From NCBI RefSeq assembly GCF_050459865.1, contig NZ_JBCMNM010000001.1:1-18507 (forward strand): DNA of 18,507 bases. The letters run 5' to 3'. The DNA is from Rummeliibacillus pycnus_B (GTDB lineage Bacteria; Bacillota; Bacilli; Bacillales_A; Planococcaceae). The first letter of the stretch is position 1; each line of letters opens with the position of its first letter. A model generated the notes under the pieces. The model was given only the letters and a program-made list of their open reading frames with translations. It did no database searches and was not told the DNA's origin. Shown piece by piece: positions 15,196 to 18,507 of this stretch. The position numbers and the translations under genes were made by a program.

Positions 15196-15233
15196 AAAGC
15201 TGAACTAATTTTTGTATTAGTTCAGCTTTTATT
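15196..15233 (+). terminator. Terminator downstream of fhs
   Basis: A 14-bp perfect stem AAAGCTGAACTAAT (15196-15209) with ATTAGTTCAGCTTT (15216-15229), a 6-nt loop, and TTTTATTT following. Confidence 0.88.
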
Positions 15234-15255
15234 TGTGTTTAAAGATATAACTTAT

Positions 15256-15283
15256 GTTCAACAATCGGGCCATATTGTTGAAC
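15256..15283. repeat. Palindromic repeat, copy 1 (TTCAACAATCGGGC family)
   Basis: GTTCAACAAT (15256-15265) and ATTGTTGAAC (15274-15283) form a perfect 10-bp inverted repeat around CGGGCCAT. The first 14 bases from 15257, TTCAACAATCGGGC, recur exactly at 15821-15834. No T-run follows, so it is not a canonical terminator by itself. It resembles a dispersed intergenic repeat of Bacillaceae (recollection, not verified). Confidence 0.65.
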
Positions 15284-15400
15284 AACAATTTTAAAACAAA
15301 GTAGATATTCTGAAGATTTACAATTAAACTATTGAGGCAGAATACTTGAATAAGAAAGTTGTATTATTGTTAATGACAATTTCATCGGAGGAAATTTGAT

Positions 15401-15766
15401 ATGGATAAAAAACAACAGTTATTTCTACATAACTTAAAAAATATTAAGGACTACTGGACAAAAACAGCTATTGATAGCTTGAATCCTAATTCAGATTTAT
15501 TCTGGTCTGAAAATGAAGACGAGTACAAAATTCTACAAACCAACCTTATAACAAAGGAAGAAATAAACGCTTATCGTAAAGTTCAAAATGAAATTATCCA
15601 AGGGGTAATTCACTCGATATTAGTAATGATAGATGGTGGAGATGAACTCGCTGATAAATATTTAATTGATTTAGTGGATAGAGAGACACGAGAGTCACTT
15701 CAAAAAGAAACTGCATTACACGAGGAGTTTATCGGTTATTTACTGGATACAGAAGCCGAAAAATGA
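15401..15766 (+). CDS. Hypothetical small acidic protein
   Basis: A 121-aa soluble, acidic, mostly helical protein that I do not recognise. It shows no signal peptide, membrane segment, Cys cluster or known catalytic motif. Notable stretches are SDLFWSENEDEYKILQ (about 31-46), VIHSILVMIDGGDELADKYLIDLVD (69-93) and ETALHEEFIGYLLDTEAEK at the C terminus. SD GGAGG (15387-15391) with a 9-nt spacer to ATG, a clean stop and a following terminator all support a real gene. It stands alone, flanked on both sides by copies of the TTCAACAATCGGGC repeat. Small acidic orphans of this kind in variable regions are sometimes immunity or anti-regulator proteins, but nothing here demonstrates that. Confidence 0.75.
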   Translation: MDKKQQLFLHNLKNIKDYWTKTAIDSLNPNSDLFWSENEDEYKILQTNLITKEEINAYRKVQNEIIQGVIHSILVMIDGGDELADKYLIDLVDRETRESLQKETALHEEFIGYLLDTEAEK

Positions 15767-15820
15767 ATGTTTTTATTAAGCTAATAGAGGCGTTAATTAA
15801 ACAATTATAGTATTTAGAAC

Positions 15821-15890
15821 TTCAACAATCGGGCGCTTTTCTGAAATAAAGAAAGCGTCTTTTTTCAATTAAAGGGCCAGAATATTGAAG
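15821..15890. repeat. Composite repeat, copy 2 (TTCAACAATCGGGC family)
   Basis: TTCAACAATCGGGC (15821-15834) repeats copy 1 exactly. A terminator hairpin is inserted where copy 1 continues with its right arm. After it, TTCAATTAAAGGGCCAGAATATTGAA (15864-15889) looks like a degenerate second palindrome of the same type (TTCAAT...ATTGAA around GGGCC). The pattern suggests one element carrying a terminator in its middle. Confidence 0.5.
15831..15865 (+). terminator. Terminator of the small hypothetical gene, inside the repeat
   Basis: GGGCGCTTTT (15831-15840) pairs with GAAAGCGTCT (15851-15860) with wobble pairs around a six-pair core CGCTTT/AAAGCG, 10-nt loop, then six T (15860-15865). It lies about 65 nt after the stop of the hypothetical gene. 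Confidence 0.7.
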
Positions 15891-16042
15891 AATGGATTGT
15901 ACCTTACTATCAACAATTTAAAATTAATCACGATGAACCGTATCATAAAAGAGGCGGTTTCTATATTAATTTTTCCTGCATAATAAAAAACAAGAGAAAG
16001 ATTATACATTTGATAACTATAAAAATTATTAAATTGTATTAA
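15881..16042 (+). pseudogene. Start-less coding-like fragment
   Basis: An open frame with no ATG, GTG or TTG start. It reads NIEEWIVPYYQQ and then continues to KINHDEPYHKRGGFYINF, which looks protein-like in composition, before turning into AT-rich low-complexity residues up to TAA at 16040-16042. It follows directly on the composite repeat. It may be the tail of a gene cut by the repeat; I cannot name the family, and chance is possible. Confidence 0.2.
15935..15959 (+). repeat. GAACCGTATCATAA hairpin repeat, copy A
   Basis: GAACCGTATCATAA (15935-15948) and GCGGTT (15954-15959) match the element at 17841-17866 at 13 of 14 left-arm positions and all six right-arm bases. AACCG/CGGTT pair to form the stem. 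Confidence 0.4.
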
Positions 16043-16094
16043 AAGCTGACCCATGTTCGTTAAAATTGACAATTCCTTCGGGTCAGCTTTTTTT
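16041..16094 (+). terminator. Orphan strong terminator
   Basis: A 12-bp perfect stem AAAAGCTGACCC (16041-16052) with GGGTCAGCTTTT (16080-16091), a 27-nt loop and a seven-T run (16088-16094). No intact plus-strand gene ends shortly before it (the previous gene already has a terminator at 15831-15865). It sits at the 5' end of the membrane-protein pseudogene, like an attenuator or a terminator left from a lost gene. Confidence 0.7.
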
Positions 16095-16411
16095 CTTAAT
16101 CTTAATTGCTTTTTTAATTGGAACCAAATTCTACAGCAGGAGTTTTCAAAAAAAGGCAAGTGTTTATTTGGTATGCGGTGTATTTTTTGGCTTCTTTTTT
16201 GATCAAACATTAAGCGTTTCACCGGTGAGTTTTTACGATATCGGTGAGTTACCGATTTTCTTTCCCAGTGTATGTATGGGCCATATGGCTATTTGTTCTT
16301 TTATCTATATGTTGAATAAACTAGTAAATAATAATAAAAAATCCAAGAAGCATTACAGGTTCGATTGTTCGAATTGTAATCCTTTTACTTTTAATTCATT
16401 TAAGAGGATAA
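16066..16411 (+). pseudogene. Decayed multi-spanning membrane protein gene
   Basis: The frame begins at a TTG without an SD, inside the loop of the orphan terminator. It encodes two hydrophobic segments, LFFLILIAFLIGTKFYSRSF and VYLVCGVFFGFFFDQTLSV, followed by FYDIGELPIFF, a pattern I associate with small Bacillus membrane proteins of unknown role. The 0 frame then degenerates into KKHYRFDCSNCNPFTF. Just after an A6 run (about 16337-16342), the +1 frame instead gives SITGSIVRIVILLLLIHLRG and stops at 16409-16411, a clear transmembrane continuation. A single-base slip in the A-run therefore probably broke the gene. Both ends appear truncated relative to a normal membrane protein of this type. 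Confidence 0.5.
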
Positions 16412-16531
16412 AACATCCATAACATTTTAATGATTTAACATAATTTAGGAATAAGGAAACGTTAAAAAAGCATGAATTATTATTTTTGGAATTTTAATTT
16501 GTGGTTTGAAATGGAAAGTGGGTGATAATAA

Positions 16532-17647
16532 GTGCATAAAAATGTTATTGATATACCAATCATAGCGATTACGGGAAGTTCAGGAAAAACAACTGTCAAA
16601 GAAATGGTTTCATCTATTTTACAGCTGTGTTGGAAAACGTTTAAATCATTTGAAAATGGAAATGATGTATGGTTTACCTCTCAATATGTGAAACAAATAG
16701 ATTCCTCTTATCAGGCAATCGTATTAGAATACGGTATGACACATGCTGGGAATATTACGGAGCATTGCAGGCTCATTCAACCTAATATGGGAATCATCAC
16801 CAATGTAGGTATAGCCCATGTTGGAAATTTTGAAGATCAGAAATATGGGGTGATTTCAGCGAAGTCAGAATTAATTAAAGGAATGAAACCGGATGGGATA
16901 TTGTTTTTAAATGAGGATGACACAATTTCAAAATTGCTGGATAGGGGCGGATTTAAGGGGGAAGTAATTACTATTGGCATACAAAATAACGCAGATTATA
17001 AGGCAAAGGAAATCCATTATAATGATAATGGAATGGATTTTCAGGTGGAGATTGATGGTATAAACAGCCCTTTTTATATTCCTATTTTTGGATATCACAA
17101 TGTTTATAATGCTTTATTTGCTATAGCTGTTTCACATAGATTTGGTTTCTCAATAGAAGATATACGGCTTGGTTTAGGAACTTATTACAAAACGTTTGGC
17201 AGGTTAACAGTTTATCGTTTAAAAAATGAAATAACCATCATTAATGACACTTTTAATGCAAAACCTGATGCTATGAAAGTAGCTATTGATGTCTTAAGTA
17301 ATATAGGTAAAGGCACAAAGATTGCTGTTTTGGGCTGCATGTTTGACTTAGGCACCTATACAGTACACGCCCATAAAGAAATAGGTCATTATGCAGCCAG
17401 CAGAAAGGTACATTATCTATATACTGTAGGGAAAGAAGCTAAAATAATTGGAGAAGCTGCGTTAGAATCAGGCTTATTAGATGAAAATGTAAAACATTTT
17501 GATTCCCTTGACCAATTACATCAAACACTAATTGGTAAAATTGAGCCAAATACTGCTGTTCTTATTAAAGGCTATTGTGGGATTGAGAATTCAATAAAAT
17601 TAAAAATGACTGATACGGCCATGTTTTTAAAAAACTATTTTGAATGA
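16532..17647 (+). CDS. MurF-like Mur ligase without N-terminal UDP-substrate domain
   Basis: An ATP-dependent amide-bond ligase of the Mur family (MurF-related), 371 aa against about 450 for MurF. The P-loop GSSGKTT is already at residues 15-21, so the N-terminal domain that binds the UDP-sugar substrate is absent. The catalytic core is intact: E66 in EYGMTHAGNI, H96 in TNVGIAHVG, K111 (carbamylated-Lys position) in SAKSELI, and GYHNVYNALFAIAV (187-200). The C-terminal domain keeps NDTFNAKPDAM (238-248), AVLGCMFDLG and LIKGY. GTG at 16532 has GTGGGTGAT with a short spacer, and all frames upstream carry stops, so the missing domain is not just upstream. Substrate may not be UDP-MurNAc; CapB/PgsB and FPGS-like enzymes show that this core can work on other substrates. 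The next small ORF abuts its stop. Confidence 0.75.
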   Translation: MHKNVIDIPIIAITGSSGKTTVKEMVSSILQLCWKTFKSFENGNDVWFTSQYVKQIDSSYQAIVLEYGMTHAGNITEHCRLIQPNMGIITNVGIAHVGNFEDQKYGVISAKSELIKGMKPDGILFLNEDDTISKLLDRGGFKGEVITIGIQNNADYKAKEIHYNDNGMDFQVEIDGINSPFYIPIFGYHNVYNALFAIAVSHRFGFSIEDIRLGLGTYYKTFGRLTVYRLKNEITIINDTFNAKPDAMKVAIDVLSNIGKGTKIAVLGCMFDLGTYTVHAHKEIGHYAASRKVHYLYTVGKEAKIIGEAALESGLLDENVKHFDSLDQLHQTLIGKIEPNTAVLIKGYCGIENSIKLKMTDTAMFLKNYFE

Positions 17648-17815
17648 ATGATAGGAACGAACAAACAAGTTGTCTTGTTTGCTCTATACAATGTCTTAAT
17701 CATAGGTTTGTCGATGGTGATATATAAGAAAGGGAACGGAATACGGTTAAAAGTCATCAAGTTCACCCAAATTGGTGTAAGAACTAAAATTTACAGAAAC
17801 GAAAGTTATTATTAA
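17648..17815 (+). CDS. 55-aa single-pass membrane peptide abutting the Mur ligase
   Basis: ATG at 17648 follows the ligase stop codon with no gap (TGA-ATG), and the frame runs 55 codons to TAA at 17813-17815. It starts MIGTNKQ, has one hydrophobic segment, VVLFALYNVLIIGLSMVIY (about residues 8-26), and ends in a basic tail rich in K and R (KKGNGIRLKVIKF...VRTKIYRNESYY). There is no SD of its own, so expression would rely on coupling to the ligase. The positive tail after one helix fits an N-out membrane peptide. It could instead be the beginning of a larger lost gene. I do not recognise a family. Confidence 0.4.
   Translation: MIGTNKQVVLFALYNVLIIGLSMVIYKKGNGIRLKVIKFTQIGVRTKIYRNESYY
17662..17681 (+). 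other. Small hairpin in the start of the 55-codon ORF
   Basis: CAAACAAG (17662-17669) and CTTGTTTG (17674-17681) form a perfect 8-bp stem with loop TTGT. No T-run follows, so it is not a good terminator; it could modulate translation or be chance. Confidence 0.25.
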
Positions 17816-17840
17816 AAACCGCCGTTTAAACAGGTGCGGT

Positions 17841-17866
17841 GAGCCGTATCATAAGTAAGTGCGGTT
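17841..17866 (+). repeat. GAGCCGTATCATAA hairpin repeat, copy B
   Basis: AGCCGTAT (17842-17849) pairs with GTGCGGTT (17859-17866) through wobbles, giving an 8-bp stem. An ACCGC/GCGGT pairing just upstream (about 17818-17840) can compete. The AGCCGTAT...GCGGTT shape recalls the base of group II intron domain V but lacks its distal stem, and no reverse transcriptase is near. Copy A is at 15935-15959. Confidence 0.35.
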
Positions 17867-17870
17867 AACG

Positions 17871-17915
17871 AAAAACCCTTTAAAACGTTAAGAGAAAACG
17901 TTTTAAAGGGTTTTC
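17871..17915. terminator. Bidirectional terminator overlapping the last gene's 3' end
   Basis: A 14-bp perfect stem CCCTTTAAAACGTT (17876-17889) with AACGTTTTAAAGGG (17897-17910), extended by A-T pairs outside. The minus strand continues TTTTTCG, the plus strand TTTTCTT. It includes the last two codons and stop of the minus-strand hypothetical gene. Confidence 0.85.
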
Positions 17916-18433
17916 TTATTTTCAGAGAAACGCATAGTGGCAGCATCAAAAATCAACTTTATAGGTTGTCCTTCAATAAGTGTTTGAGCGCTTATGTGTA
18001 GTAAATGACCTTCCCAATTATCAAATTCAATATAATCTACAGGTATAGGATTCTCTAGTTCAACTAGTTCATCAATAGATTTAGTGATTGTGAAAATTGT
18101 ATAGTAGCCTGAAAATAGCAGCTTACCCTCTGGAGAGAAGGTTACATTCCTAATTGTACGGCCAGTTTCCCAAAAGTCACGTACTTGATAATTTGATGGG
18201 GTTTCACAATCAATCTCATATAAAAATGTATCTGTAAGAACATAACAAAAATTATTTTTAGTAGAAAGGGCGACATAGCTAGGTTTGCCTTGAAATTGAC
18301 CATAAAACTCATTGTAATCTTCGTCTTCGAATTTCACCCAAGTCCAAGATTGAGTAGATAAAGGAGCTTTAAAAATTTGCTCTGGATATTTTCCAGCTAA
18401 TGGCTGTGTAGTAATTTGTGCAGATATAATCAT
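17903..18433 (-). CDS. Hypothetical protein, beta-rich, SD-less start
   Basis: A 176-aa protein that I do not recognise. It has no signal peptide or membrane helix. Composition suggests beta-strands: LSTQSWTWVKFEDEDYNEFYGQF (about 25-47), then PSYVALSTKNNFCYVLTDTFLYEIDCET, and RNVTFSPEGKLLFSGYYTIFTI resembling a single WD/propeller-like blade. The ATG at 18433 is the first start in this frame but has no SD. The frame stays open through the adjacent GC-richer repeat to the window edge, so the real 5' end may lie outside or may have been replaced by the repeat. The terminator stem overlaps its stop. Function is unknown; proteins of this size in variable Bacillus regions include immunity-like orphans, but nothing proves it. 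Confidence 0.6.
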   Translation of the reverse strand: MIISAQITTQPLAGKYPEQIFKAPLSTQSWTWVKFEDEDYNEFYGQFQGKPSYVALSTKNNFCYVLTDTFLYEIDCETPSNYQVRDFWETGRTIRNVTFSPEGKLLFSGYYTIFTITKSIDELVELENPIPVDYIEFDNWEGHLLHISAQTLIEGQPIKLIFDAATMRFSENKKTL

Positions 18434-18448
18434 TTGTGTGTCTATCTT

Positions 18449-18507
18449 GGTTGAAGTGGAATTAGCGGAGACTCCTGTGGGAAAACGGACTAGACGAGAC
18501 CCCGCAG
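18449..18507. repeat. Left part of a dispersed Bacillaceae intergenic repeat
   Basis: GTTGAAGTGGAATTAGCGG, then GACTCCTGTGGGAAAACGG and GAGACCCCGCAG at the window edge, are distinctly GC-richer than the surroundings. They match, from memory, the very abundant intergenic element of Bacillaceae/Planococcaceae with core GACTCCTGCGGGA...GAGACCCCGCAGG. CTGTGGG and CCCGCAG pair locally (one wobble). The element continues beyond the window. Confidence 0.6.

Larger units (their letters stand above)
15063..15400. other. Gap after fhs: terminator, relic SD and repeat copy
   Basis: There is no gene in 338 bp. A good SD AAAAAGGAG (15092-15100) is followed 8 nt later by ATT instead of a normal start, then a nine-codon frame ending TAA, which looks like a relic. 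The fhs terminator (15196-15233) and the first copy of the TTCAACAATCGGGC repeat (15256-15283) follow, then the upstream region of the next small gene without a clear promoter. Confidence 0.45.

Noticed and set aside
15869..16222. Minus-strand 117-codon frame
   Set aside because: Overlaps the orphan terminator and the plus-strand membrane pseudogene; residues are low-complexity with no recognisable domain and I found no SD supporting it.
17841..17866. True group II intron domain V
   Set aside because: The AGC-containing base stem is imitated, but the distal stem with its tetraloop, domain VI and any intron-encoded reverse transcriptase are missing; kept only as a repeat.
1..18507. CRISPR array, tRNA, rRNA, prophage or defence system
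   Set aside because: No regularly spaced repeats, no cloverleaf or rRNA-like sequence, and no nuclease, helicase or phage structural genes found on reading both strands.

Overview
This is a low-GC, Gram-positive (Firmicutes) chromosomal segment. AGGAGG-type ribosome binding sites, several TTG/GTG starts, hairpin-plus-T-run terminators and the gene set all point to Bacillales. A type II (CoaW-like) pantothenate kinase, a YclM-type aspartokinase and a YisP-type prenyl-synthase homologue suggest a Bacillaceae/Planococcaceae member (Lysinibacillus/Solibacillus-like). That placement is inference; there is no rRNA in the window.

Left and middle (about 70-15,230) is compact, mostly single-gene core metabolism, each unit closed by its own terminator. 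On the minus strand lie an oligoendopeptidase F-like peptidase, an orphan and divergent purC-type SAICAR synthetase, and NADP-type gdhA. A divergent intergenic region carrying a perfect CcpA cre match leads to a plus-strand YaiI/YqxD protein. A minus-strand YisP-like protein follows, then plus-strand coaW and a MarR-MFS operon with a 20-bp palindromic operator at its promoter. The divergent pair ypeP (RNase H-like, minus) and ypeQ-like zinc finger (plus) is next. Then come an aspartate kinase, a CNNM/CorC-family transporter with an unusual hairpin between its Shine-Dalgarno and its TTG start, a minus-strand cold-shock gene with a 185-nt leader, and fhs (formate-THF ligase).

Right part (about 15,230-18,507) is accessory and decayed. 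It holds a small acidic hypothetical gene between copies of a TTCAACAATCGGGC repeat, an orphan strong terminator, and a frameshifted membrane-protein pseudogene. A Mur-ligase-family enzyme lacking the N-terminal UDP-substrate domain follows, abutted by a 55-codon membrane peptide ORF. A second hairpin repeat (GA[A/G]CCGTATCATAA...GCGGTT) brackets this segment. At the edge is a hypothetical minus-strand gene whose 5' end runs into a GC-richer sequence resembling a dispersed Bacillaceae repeat.

Functionally the core genes are housekeeping: peptide turnover, purines, glutamate/ammonium, CoA, the aspartate family, one-carbon units and cation homeostasis. I see no defence system, CRISPR array, tRNA/rRNA or intact transposase. 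The less ordinary elements are the SD-hairpin-TTG translation start of the CNNM gene, the truncated-architecture Mur ligase with its small partner ORF, and the repeat-studded right end.
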